Source of the DNA: Planctomycetaceae bacterium
GTDB taxonomy: Bacteria > Planctomycetota > Planctomycetia > Pirellulales > Thermoguttaceae
Length of the DNA: 7,114 nt
Direction: 5' to 3'
Assembly: GCA_009776995.1 (NCBI GenBank)
Contig: WRMR01000265.1
Coordinates: forward strand, 1-7,114
Below are positions 1 through 5,816 of the stretch, piece by piece; position 1 is the first letter of the stretch, and every line of letters starts with the position of its first letter. Under the pieces are notes generated by a model. It saw nothing but the letters and a program-made list of their open reading frames with translations. It had not been told where the DNA came from and ran no database searches. Both the position numbers and the translations under genes were made by a program.

Positions 1-294
1 GCCCCGTTTGACCGTTTCCGGTGTGTCCGCACCGATCAGGCGGATATGCGTTCTTGCCGCGTTGGCCAGAACCAGTGTATCACCGTCAACACAGCGTTCC
101 ACGTCATAAATTCCCTCGTGCAAATCGGCTTTTTGCGAGACGGCCGTTTCATTTTCAAACAGGAAATCGACGGGCAGTCCCGCCCATTTCGCGATCACGA
201 CGGCTAACAGCAAGAGGACAACGCCGAAAACCCCAAACGCCTTTTTCGCGTTTCTATCGAGTGAATACTTGAACTTTTTGACTCGTTTGGCCAT
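1..294 (-). CDS. Membrane-anchored thermonuclease-like (SNase) protein, N-terminal part, cut by the window edge
   Basis: Translating the minus strand from the ATG at 292-294 gives 98 codons without a stop, running off the left edge. Residues 1-18 are basic (MAKRVKKFKYSLDRNAKK). Residues 19-38 form one hydrophobic membrane segment or uncleaved signal anchor. Residues 65-93 match the start of the staphylococcal nuclease fold: VERCVDGDTLVL with the Ca-binding Asp pair (D70, D72), then IRLIGADTPE with the equivalents of catalytic Arg35 (R85), Asp40 (D90), Thr41 and Glu43 (E93). The family hydrolyses DNA or RNA phosphodiester bonds with calcium. The anchor suggests the nuclease domain faces the periplasm or cell exterior. 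The second catalytic Arg (Arg87) and the C-terminal half lie outside the window, so activity cannot be judged. No Shine-Dalgarno precedes the ATG. An in-frame GTG at 322-324 is an alternative start, but it would put extra residues before the basic N-terminus. It follows hom by 70 bp. Confidence 0.85.
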   Translation of the reverse strand, partial: MAKRVKKFKYSLDRNAKKAFGVFGVVLLLLAVVIAKWAGLPVDFLFENETAVSQKADLHEGIYDVERCVDGDTLVLANAARTHIRLIGADTPETVKRG

Positions 295-364
295 TTGGGG
301 TATTTCTGTATCCCTGGCTGACACTGCTGGCTCTGCTGGGACTTGATATTTCCCGGCGAAATCC

Positions 365-1660
365 TTATTCGATCCTCATGCGGAGCGTTTTTCCGGAAGT
401 CCAGGGCAAGGCGTCGATTTTCGCGATGGCGGCTTGCGTGTCGCCTTCACGAGCGGCATGCGTCATAATAATCAGTGTGACCGGCGAGCCTTCCTCCAGA
501 TCGGTTTCCTCTTGTAACACCGAAGCGATGGAGATGCCGTGGTGACCCAAAATACCCGAAATTTCGGCCAACACGCCGGGGCGGTCTTCGACGAGAAACC
601 GCAGGTAATTCTTGCCGCGAATGTCCGCCGGGTCCTTAATCGTCTTCGCCGGACGATCTTTGCTCCACAGTTGAAGCGTATCAAAAGTCATTTTTGCACG
701 GCCCAGCACCGTATCAATCACATCACCGACCACAGCCGACGCGGTCGGCATTTCGCCGGCCCCGCGACCGAGTAGCACGACTTCGCCAACGGCATCACCC
801 ACGACCTTGACAATATTGAACGAATCCCGCATTTCCGCGATGGGCGTGTGCAGCCGCACGAGCGTCGGCGAGACATAAAGCTCAACACCGTCCGGAGTTG
901 CATCCGCCTTCGCGAGCAATTTGATGCGGTAGCCCAACCGTTTTGCATAGACAATGTCAACCGCTTCGACCGTGTCAATCCCAACCCGGGGAATATCCCG
1001 CCAGTTGGGAGACACGCCGAATGCCAAATGTGACAGAATCGCCAGTTTTTGTGCGGTATCCGTTCCGTCAACGTCCAGTGTCGGGTTGGCTTCGGCATAA
1101 CCCAGGCGTTGGGCTTCCGCGACGGCATGTTTGTAATCCGTGCCTTTTTCTTCCATCGCGGTCAAAATGAAATTACACGTCCCGTTGACGATGGCTTGGA
1201 TTTGCCGCAACTTGTTGGCTTGTAAGGAAGTTGAGATGGCGTTAATGATCGGGATTCCGCCGCCGACCGCCGCTTCAAAGGCGATCAGACGGCCACAGTT
1301 TCGCGCTGTGTCGAAAATTTCGGAACCGTGCGTTGCCAGCAGGGCCTTGTTGGCTGTCACAACGTCTTTGCCTGACTTGAGAAGCGACTCAACGATGGAA
1401 CGCGCCGGATCGAGACCGCCGACCAGCTCGATGGCAACCGAAATACTTCTGTCATCAAGAATGGCGTCCAAATGATCGGTCAACATACCCTCGGGCAGGT
1501 CGATACCGCGGTCGCGTGTCATCTCTTTGTCGCAAATCCTTGCCAGTTCAACATTTTTGCCGGTCGCCCGGGTGATGCGTTCCTTGTGTTCGAGCAGAAT
1601 TTTGGCAACACCTGTCCCGATGGTTCCAAATCCGATCAGAGCAACTTTCACGGTGTTCAT
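365..1660 (-). CDS. hom: Homoserine dehydrogenase with C-terminal ACT domain
   Basis: This 431-residue protein has the usual length for a monofunctional homoserine dehydrogenase (EC 1.1.1.3). The enzyme reduces aspartate semialdehyde to homoserine with NAD(P)H in the cytoplasm, on the path to threonine and methionine. Residues 5-16 (KVALIGFGTIGTG) are the Rossmann nucleotide-binding loop. TANK at 102-105 holds the conserved Lys, and NGTCNFILT at 159-167 is the family signature. GYAEANPTLDVDGTDTAQKLAIL (187-209) carries the substrate-binding Glu190 and the catalytic Asp201 and Lys205 (family numbering inferred from the yeast enzyme). An ACT domain occupies about 353-431 (FLVEDRPGVLAEISGILG), the usual site for feedback by threonine. 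The frame is intact. The ATG at 1658-1660 is chosen because the Rossmann motif starts five codons later. No Shine-Dalgarno is visible. No aspartokinase or threonine synthase gene adjoins it here. Confidence 0.97.
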   Translation of the reverse strand: MNTVKVALIGFGTIGTGVAKILLEHKERITRATGKNVELARICDKEMTRDRGIDLPEGMLTDHLDAILDDRSISVAIELVGGLDPARSIVESLLKSGKDVVTANKALLATHGSEIFDTARNCGRLIAFEAAVGGGIPIINAISTSLQANKLRQIQAIVNGTCNFILTAMEEKGTDYKHAVAEAQRLGYAEANPTLDVDGTDTAQKLAILSHLAFGVSPNWRDIPRVGIDTVEAVDIVYAKRLGYRIKLLAKADATPDGVELYVSPTLVRLHTPIAEMRDSFNIVKVVGDAVGEVVLLGRGAGEMPTASAVVGDVIDTVLGRAKMTFDTLQLWSKDRPAKTIKDPADIRGKNYLRFLVEDRPGVLAEISGILGHHGISIASVLQEETDLEEGSPVTLIIMTHAAREGDTQAAIAKIDALPWTSGKTLRMRIE

Positions 1661-1712
1661 TGATTGATGATTTTCTGATGATAGTAGGAATTAGCAAAAA
1701 TTTCACAATTCT

Positions 1713-1740
1713 ATTGTCGCCCGGAAACGCGAATCGTCAA
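1713..1740 (-). promoter_or_regulatory. Candidate sigma-70-type promoter of hom
   Basis: On the minus strand TTGACG (1735-1740) is followed after 16 bp by GACAAT (1713-1718), about 50 bp before the hom ATG. The -35 matches five of six consensus positions and the -10 four of six. It sits in the 170-bp gap between the permease stop and hom. Apart from a short GCAGAGT duplication (1765-1778) I see nothing else in that gap. This rests on the motif only. Confidence 0.35.
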
Positions 1741-1830
1741 GATACGCAATGATCGAATTACAGAGCAGAGTGCAGAGTGCATTGAAATGTTCACGTGATG
1801 ACTGCGCGACTCCTTGTGTTATTCCGTATT

Positions 1831-3447
1831 TCACTCAAACCGCAATGCCCGGACGGGGTGCAACCGTGCGGCGCGGATGGCGGGGAGGACGCCGGAAAGT
1901 ACGGCAATGGCCAGTGTTCCGCCAACGACTTTGACAATCATCAGCGTTTCCAGGCGGGTTGGGATTTGCGAAAACATGTAAATTGACGGGTCGAACACTT
2001 CGTGTCCCATGACATAGGATAACACCTGCGCGATTGTGTTGATGTTCCAGACGATGTTCAGGCCGATGATCGTGCCGAACCCCGCACCAGCCAGTCCGAG
2101 CGCGAGACTGTAGCACAAAAAAATCTGCATGACGCCAAAGCCGCTTGCGCCCAGAGCTTTCATGACGCCAATGTCCCGCATTTTTTCGAGTACGATCATG
2201 TAAAAGATCGCGAGAATGCCGAACCCCGCCACGGCGATAATCAGGAACAGCAGCAGGTTCAGCAAGCTCGTTTCCATTGACACGGCGGCGAGCAACGTCG
2301 ATTCCTGATCACGCCAGGTCAGTACCGTGTAAAAAATCTGCGGAAATTCCGGCATGTCCTGAATCGTGTCCCTGAGATCGTCAAGATTGACGCCCGGTTT
2401 CGCCTTGATCAAAATCTGGTTGACCGCCCGTTTTTTTGTGACCGGATCGACCATCAGGCGGAGTTCCTGCATTTTTTCTATCGGAATGAACACGAATTTT
2501 GTGTCATAGTCGGACATGCGGCTTTCATAAATGTCAACGATGGTGCAATTGGCCGTTCCGAATGTCGGCGGATTTCCCATCTGCGGAAAGGAAATGACAA
2601 TGTCATCGCCCGGAATGACTCTCATGCGTTCGATCAGTTTTTCCTCATTTGTGGCCGGATCGACTTCACGGCGGCGGCTGTAGATCGTCAGCCCGATCCC
2701 GACAAACGCGCCGGTGTGGGTTTGTCGGGTCGGATTGAATTGCTGCTGTTCCTGCATCGACGTGAGATTATGGCCAGCATACTGCGGGGCGGCACTCATC
2801 ATCTCCATAAACCCCGGCACATCCGCTCTCGCAGATGATTCGGCGGCCGTTGTTGGATTTGCCACCGGCGGGATCGACTCGTTGTCATATCCCCATTCGG
2901 TTTCGTCACGAAAAGCAAATCTCTTTTGGCGATAATCCCAGCCGGCGACTCCCATCCCGGGACGATAAGCACTGTCTTTGGGATTGAGGTGGTTGTACGT
3001 ATCGTACCCGTCCTGACGCAGAACAAACGCGGGATTTTCACGATTGTCCGGATGTTGCAGGAATTTCGTGATGTCGCCGACGCTTTTCATCGTGTCAATG
3101 TCGATGCCGACCAGGTTGATCTGCTGATGCAGGGGTTCGCCGCCGACTTTGTACGAGAGCATGGCCGGAATCATCACCGTCGGGGTCATGCCTACAATTT
3201 TGTCACCTGCGACGCGGCGGATTGCCGCCATTTTTTCCTGATAGTCCTGAAACCCGTCGAGACTCCCGCCGTGAATCGTGATGTCCGACATGATGCCGTG
3301 CAGCCGTTCCTCCATTTCACCGCGAAATCCGTTCATGACCGAATTGACGACTATAAGCGTCGCCACGCCGAGCATGACACTGATAATCGACGCGAACGCA
3401 ATGAACCGGGTCAGTAAATAACGCCAGCAAAGAAGCAATTTATACAT
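1831..3447 (-). CDS. LolC/LolE-type ABC transporter permease (FtsX/MacB family)
   Basis: This 538-residue inner-membrane permease of the LolCDE/MacB superfamily has four membrane segments. TM1 is at about 16-38 (FIAFASIISVMLGVATLIVV). A large extracytoplasmic MacB-type periplasmic core domain spans about 40-390. TM2 to TM4 are at about 396-420, 441-468 and 503-525. The loop EKMRDIGVMKALGAS (421-435) is the family's coupling segment, which contacts the cytoplasmic ATPase. The C-terminus PAIRAARLHPVRALRFE is also characteristic. Such permeases drive lipoprotein release or other envelope mechanotransmission. The protein is about 125 residues longer than E. coli LolC or LolE (399 and 414 aa). The extra length is mostly a polar, Tyr/Gln/Asn-rich stretch at about 130-250. 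The ATPase partner (LolD-like) is not in the window, so it must lie upstream beyond the inserted region or elsewhere. No Shine-Dalgarno precedes the ATG; the leader is pyrimidine-rich. The substrate is not shown by the sequence. Confidence 0.92.
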   Translation of the reverse strand: MYKLLLCWRYLLTRFIAFASIISVMLGVATLIVVNSVMNGFRGEMEERLHGIMSDITIHGGSLDGFQDYQEKMAAIRRVAGDKIVGMTPTVMIPAMLSYKVGGEPLHQQINLVGIDIDTMKSVGDITKFLQHPDNRENPAFVLRQDGYDTYNHLNPKDSAYRPGMGVAGWDYRQKRFAFRDETEWGYDNESIPPVANPTTAAESSARADVPGFMEMMSAAPQYAGHNLTSMQEQQQFNPTRQTHTGAFVGIGLTIYSRRREVDPATNEEKLIERMRVIPGDDIVISFPQMGNPPTFGTANCTIVDIYESRMSDYDTKFVFIPIEKMQELRLMVDPVTKKRAVNQILIKAKPGVNLDDLRDTIQDMPEFPQIFYTVLTWRDQESTLLAAVSMETSLLNLLLFLIIAVAGFGILAIFYMIVLEKMRDIGVMKALGASGFGVMQIFLCYSLALGLAGAGFGTIIGLNIVWNINTIAQVLSYVMGHEVFDPSIYMFSQIPTRLETLMIVKVVGGTLAIAVLSGVLPAIRAARLHPVRALRFE

Positions 3448-3491
3448 GATAAGGTGAGGGGTGAGGGATTTGGGACGAGGGGTTTGAATTC

Positions 3492-3518
3492 ATAATACCA
3501 ACCCTTACTTCCTGTCGA
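3492..3518 (-). promoter_or_regulatory. Weak promoter candidate for the permease gene
   Basis: On the minus strand TCGACA (3513-3518) and TATTAT (3492-3497) lie about 45 bp before the permease ATG. Each matches consensus at five of six positions, but they are only 15 bp apart, shorter than the usual 16-18. The leader after it is C/T-rich with no ribosome-binding site. It is reported as the best of weak options. Confidence 0.25.
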
Positions 3519-3717
3519 TCAGCCGACAAGGGATGTATCACTCGATATACTGCCGACAACTGCCAGGACAATACGGCGGTTGCGCATTATAAATGAAATC
3601 CCCAAGTCGGTGCAAGGCCAAAAACGTGAAGGACGTTCAGGTAGAATGGGGATAGTGAGAAGATTGCAACGGCCAAATCTAATCGTACAGATTTCCTTTT
3701 GGCAATCGGACATAAAG

Positions 3718-4626
3718 TCAATGGTTATTGCCGTTATAGACGAAAATTCGCTGATGGGTGTCACGTTTCATGCCGTCTTTTAACGCGGTGACAGCCTCGT
3801 GATAATGGATGTGCAATTGATAAGGGTTTTCAAAACTGCCGCTGACTCCCACAAAGATGTTGTCCCGATCCAGGGGATTATCGCGCGTGCCAAAAATCAG
3901 ATGAAAAGGGAATATTCTGTTTTTTGAACTCAACAGGATAATGATATAGTCTGAAAAAATTGCGAATTTGAATGACGGGTATCTTCTGAGAAGCAAATCC
4001 CTGAAATCGGCCGGCCTGTCACGAAAGACATCGTTTCGACTGACATCCACGACAGCCACATAAAGATAACTCTCAAAACCTGCATAAAGGATTTGTACAT
4101 GACCGGTGTAAAGTCTGGGATCATCAATTTCCTGGTTGATTAACTTATTAATAAAGGCTTCATGGTATGCCCTTCCATAAGCGGTATAGTGTTCATCATC
4201 CCGGATTTCACTTGTCAGGGCATCTGCCAACGCTTCAAAGGCCGCCGGATCGTCCGGTTCAAAGGGGGTATTGCACGCGACAATCACGATGTTGGCAACC
4301 CATACCTGTTCGCTGTTGCGAACAATGGCCGCCATTCTGTCGTATTTCAGTTGATTGCTTTTCATCATGGTCAGCCCATTCGCGTTGGCAGCGTCTTCGT
4401 TAAAAGACTCCTCCGCAAAAAACTTCTGGGTTTTCATGCTGAATGTTCCTGTAGAGATCAGTTCGTTCCAGACTGGGTCATCGGTCTCGACATCGGTGTA
4501 TGCAATCAAGGCATAGTAGGTGTCGAACATGGCAATGGGATTGCGAAAAATATGACTGGCTTTATCAAGAAGATAATGAATCCCTTGGCCTTTCTCCAGA
4601 CCACGAATTTGTTGCTGCTTGCTCAT
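3718..4626 (-). CDS. CdaR/PucR-type sensory regulator lacking the C-terminal helix-turn-helix domain
   Basis: The 302-residue protein starts at the ATG at 4624-4626 (MSKQQQIRGLEKGQGIHYLL). A longer in-frame start at 4797 would add 57 residues unlike the family. Residues about 20-140 resemble the GAF-like N-terminal sensor of a regulator group I associate with Firmicutes (IAMFDTYYALIAYTDVETDD, then DPVWNELISTGTFS). Residues about 150-298 match the CdaR GGDEF-like middle domain (YHEAFINKLINQEIDDPRLY, YLYVAVVDVS, NIFVGVSGSFEN, HYHEAVTALKDGMK, RIFVY). Family members continue for roughly 90-100 residues with a PucR-type HTH that binds DNA. Here a stop follows at YNGNNH, and I find no HTH in any frame down to 3450. 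The product could therefore sense a ligand but not bind DNA in the usual way. It appears more AT-rich than hom and the permease, consistent with transfer. It is probably a 3'-truncated remnant, though the remaining frame is intact. Confidence 0.75.
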   Translation of the reverse strand: MSKQQQIRGLEKGQGIHYLLDKASHIFRNPIAMFDTYYALIAYTDVETDDPVWNELISTGTFSMKTQKFFAEESFNEDAANANGLTMMKSNQLKYDRMAAIVRNSEQVWVANIVIVACNTPFEPDDPAAFEALADALTSEIRDDEHYTAYGRAYHEAFINKLINQEIDDPRLYTGHVQILYAGFESYLYVAVVDVSRNDVFRDRPADFRDLLLRRYPSFKFAIFSDYIIILLSSKNRIFPFHLIFGTRDNPLDRDNIFVGVSGSFENPYQLHIHYHEAVTALKDGMKRDTHQRIFVYNGNNH

Positions 4627-4699
4627 GGTGTCAATCTCTCGGCGGTAAGAATTTTTTTGACATCCCTGACAAAAAACTAATACATATTTCTTTCTACTT

Positions 4700-4728
4700 A
4701 TTCTATAAGCCGAATGAATTTCCTGCAA
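4700..4728 (-). promoter_or_regulatory. Candidate promoter of the CdaR/PucR-type gene
   Basis: On the minus strand TTGCAG (4723-4728) is separated by exactly 17 bp from TAGAAT (4700-4705), about 75 bp before the ATG. The -10 differs from TATAAT at one position. The -35 keeps the TTG core. The leader carries GAGAG about 9 bases before the ATG, a modest ribosome-binding site. The good spacing makes this the best promoter candidate in the window, but it is motif evidence only. Confidence 0.45.
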
Positions 4729-4811
4729 GCGACCGGGGCCAGACGACGGGAGAAAAAAAATCAAAAATTCGTGGGCAATCCGGCGTTGGGATAGCATTGA
4801 CTGCTATGGAT

Positions 4812-4830
4812 TGTGTCCCTGCGGGACACA
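4812..4830. repeat. Perfect 8-bp palindrome upstream of the regulator gene
   Basis: TGTGTCCC (4812-4819) and GGGACACA (4823-4830) form a perfect inverted repeat around a 3-nt centre. Neither strand has a T-run after it, so it does not look like an intrinsic terminator. It lies about 85 bp upstream of the regulator's promoter candidate and about 70 bp from the left edge of the mobile region, so it could be an operator or a relic of an inserted element. The sequence GGGACACA recurs at 6803-6810. Confidence 0.45.
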
Positions 4831-4851
4831 CTGGACTTGTTCGGAAACATC

Positions 4852-4878
4852 AAATTAGCGAAATTAGCGAAATTGCTA
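4852..4878. repeat. Short tandem repeat, 9-bp unit AAATTAGCG
   Basis: Two perfect copies of AAATTAGCG (4852-4860, 4861-4869) are followed by a degenerate third (AAATTGCTA, 4870-4878). The repeat lies between the palindrome at 4812 and the inverted-repeat end at 4903. No function is evident. Confidence 0.6.
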
Positions 4879-4902
4879 TTGACTCTATTTCGTAACATTT
4901 GT

Positions 4903-4914
4903 TATTTTTAGTCA
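4903..4914 (+). repeat. Left copy of a 12-bp inverted repeat (possible IS end)
   Basis: TATTTTTAGTCA here is the exact reverse complement of TGACTAAAAATA at 7033-7044, 2.1 kb to the right. Similarity continues inward for about six bases with two mismatches (CCTCAC here against ACTTAC on the reversed right copy). Both copies have TA at their outer edge, as expected for the TA target duplication of IS630-family elements. The IS630 transposase remnant begins about 105 bp inside. Its role as an element terminus is inferred. Confidence 0.55.
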
Positions 4915-4948
4915 CCTCACTACTGGTGTGTCCATTCTAAAAATTCAT

Positions 4949-4959
4949 GTTGACTAAAA
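4949..4959 (+). repeat. Direct copy of GTTGACTAAAA, also at 7031-7041
   Basis: The 11-bp sequence GTTGACTAAAA occurs here and again at 7031-7041 in the same orientation. With the copy at 4905-4913 it also forms an inverted pair around a spacer of about 37 bp. In both direct copies ACACGGAG follows 46-53 bases downstream (5002-5009, 7077-7084), so the two loci may descend from the same element leader. Confidence 0.55.
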
Positions 4960-4978
4960 CCATGATAATTCTTATGTT

Positions 4979-5010
4979 GTTGGGGCTTTTTTTACCCCAG
5001 CACACGGAGG
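4979..5010 (+). promoter_or_regulatory. Leader hairpin and Shine-Dalgarno of the transposase remnant
   Basis: GTTGGGG (4979-4985) pairs with CCCCAGC (4995-5001), with one G-U pair, around a T-rich 9-nt loop. A strong GGAGG (5006-5010) follows, 9 nt before the ATG at 5020. A hairpin directly upstream of the ribosome-binding site is a common way for insertion sequences to limit transposase translation. The strong Shine-Dalgarno contrasts with the hom, permease and nuclease genes, which show none. Confidence 0.5.
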
Positions 5011-5019
5011 AATATTGTC

Positions 5020-5221
5020 ATGAACTCGGAAAAATCTATCGTTCGGCTGACCGATGAGGAACGCCAGGAACTTCAAAGCATCGTCAAAACACTCAAAGGG
5101 ACATCACAAAAAGTCAAGCGTGCCATCGTCTTGCTTCACGCCGACGCCAGCGTACAACGGCCATGCCGGGCATCCGGAGCGAGTCGATGATGAATACGAA
5201 CGCAACGGCACGAGAAAGGTA
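5020..5221 (+). pseudogene. IS630-family transposase remnant with large internal deletion
   Basis: The ATG at 5020 opens a 56-codon frame ending at 5190. Its first 43 residues (MNSEKSIVRLTDEERQELQS, then IVKTLKGTSQKVKRAIVLLHADA) match the N-terminal helix-turn-helix region of IS630 transposases. The match ends at about 5150. In the next frame, 5165-5221 reads AGHPERVDDEYERNGTRKV. This resembles the GxPxRxDYEYxRNGT motif that lies just after the first catalytic Asp (the xDEKP region) of the DDE domain in full-length proteins. About 150 residues are therefore missing between the two parts, including the rest of the HTH and the first catalytic Asp, and the rejoined halves are out of frame. Nothing after 5221 resembles the C-terminal half. 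The element cannot make an active transposase. Confidence 0.8.
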
Positions 5222-5560
5222 AAAGGCATTGTCGAGCGTGGCAAGCGGTATTTCTCCGAAAAATGTTCTTTGCGTCTTTTGTCACTCCTTGCTTTGACTT
5301 GCTTCCTGATGCACGTTTTTTCATACAGACAAATGATACCAAAGAACGAAAAGCGGTATGACAGGAAAAACTCATGAAGAACCCACCCCCCTGTTCCGAT
5401 AACTTGAGAATAAGGTTTGACAGACAAGATGACATCCGAATCGGTTGCCGTTTTGTGTGTGCAGAAAAACACGTTTGGCTTGCCTGATACACAAGCCAAA
5501 CGCAACTAAATCATAGCTTTTGAGAGCTTACCATCCAAGCAACAAAAAAAGGCGTCAACC
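5222..5560. other. Gene-free stretch between the transposase remnant and the small ORF
   Basis: No reading frame here resembles a protein family I recognise. The longer open frames on both strands have atypical composition and no ribosome-binding site. The only clear structure is the hairpin at 5472-5502. The stretch probably contains the degraded 3' part of the IS630 element and a junction with the following recombinase module, but I cannot place that junction. Confidence 0.5.
5472..5502 (-). terminator. Perfect 11-bp hairpin; possible minus-strand terminator or recombination site
   Basis: CGTTTGGCTTG (5472-5482) and CAAGCCAAACG (5492-5502) pair perfectly around a 9-nt loop. Read on the minus strand the stem is followed after two bases by TTTTT, which fits an intrinsic terminator. 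On the plus strand no T-run follows. No minus-strand gene upstream of it is recognisable, so the terminator reading is uncertain. A recombinase or regulator binding site within the decayed mobile module is the alternative. Confidence 0.45.
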
Positions 5561-5798
5561 ATGATAACACTTGCGATTCCCGACAATGTTCATCATGCCT
5601 GTGCCTTGCTTGGAAACGATTTTGAGTGAATCCGTCAACAGATACGTTGATCGGCTTGCTATTCTTATCGTCGAAACGTATGAGGAAAGTGAGTTTTTTT
5701 GCAAAAACCTTATTTCACTATGTTTGCCACAATCGATATCACGATTTTTTTTCGGCCAATGGATTGGTCGGCGTTGGTTTGACCATGGCAAGCACTGA
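5561..5798 (+). pseudogene. Frameshifted small ORF upstream of the recombinase, function unknown
   Basis: The ATG at 5561, with AAGG 9 nt before it, opens MITLAIPDNVHHACALLGNDFE and then meets TGA at 5627-5629. Omitting one T at that point continues as ESVNRYVDRLAILIVETYEE in the next frame. This has a helix-like alternation of charged and hydrophobic residues before a less convincing tail ending at 5798. I do not recognise the family. A small accessory protein of the integrated element is a guess from its position directly before the Xis-Int fusion. Composition becomes T-rich after 5690, and a weak hairpin followed by T8 (5731-5752) lies inside the tail, so the real end may be earlier. Confidence 0.3.
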
Positions 5799-5816
5799 TT
5801 TAGGAAAGACAGAAAA

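Noticed and set aside
21..272. Plus-strand open frame of 83 codons
   Set aside because: It lies opposite the SNase-like gene, has no family match, is Arg/Pro-rich as shadow frames are, and has no ribosome-binding site.
1765..1778. GCAGAGT direct duplication
   Set aside because: Two copies of a 7-mer are too little to suggest a regulatory or mobile origin.
2926..3417. Plus-strand open frame of 163 codons inside the permease gene
   Set aside because: It is antisense to a clearly conserved permease, and its sequence has no recognisable domain. It is a shadow frame.
4162..4680. Plus-strand open frame of 172 codons opposite the regulator
   Set aside because: The minus-strand protein has a consistent two-domain match; this frame has none.
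5054..5377. Plus-strand 107-codon frame as an independent gene
   Set aside because: Only 5165-5221 has family resemblance (IS630 DDE segment). The beginning is out of frame with the transposase start and the end is degenerate.
5696..5707. Palindrome TTTTTGCAAAAA
   Set aside because: It is an AT-only palindrome in a T-rich stretch, expected by composition, with no associated signal.
5731..5752. Possible intrinsic terminator (AATCG/CGATT followed by T8)
   Set aside because: A 5-bp AT-rich stem is too weak, and it lies within the tail of the small ORF.
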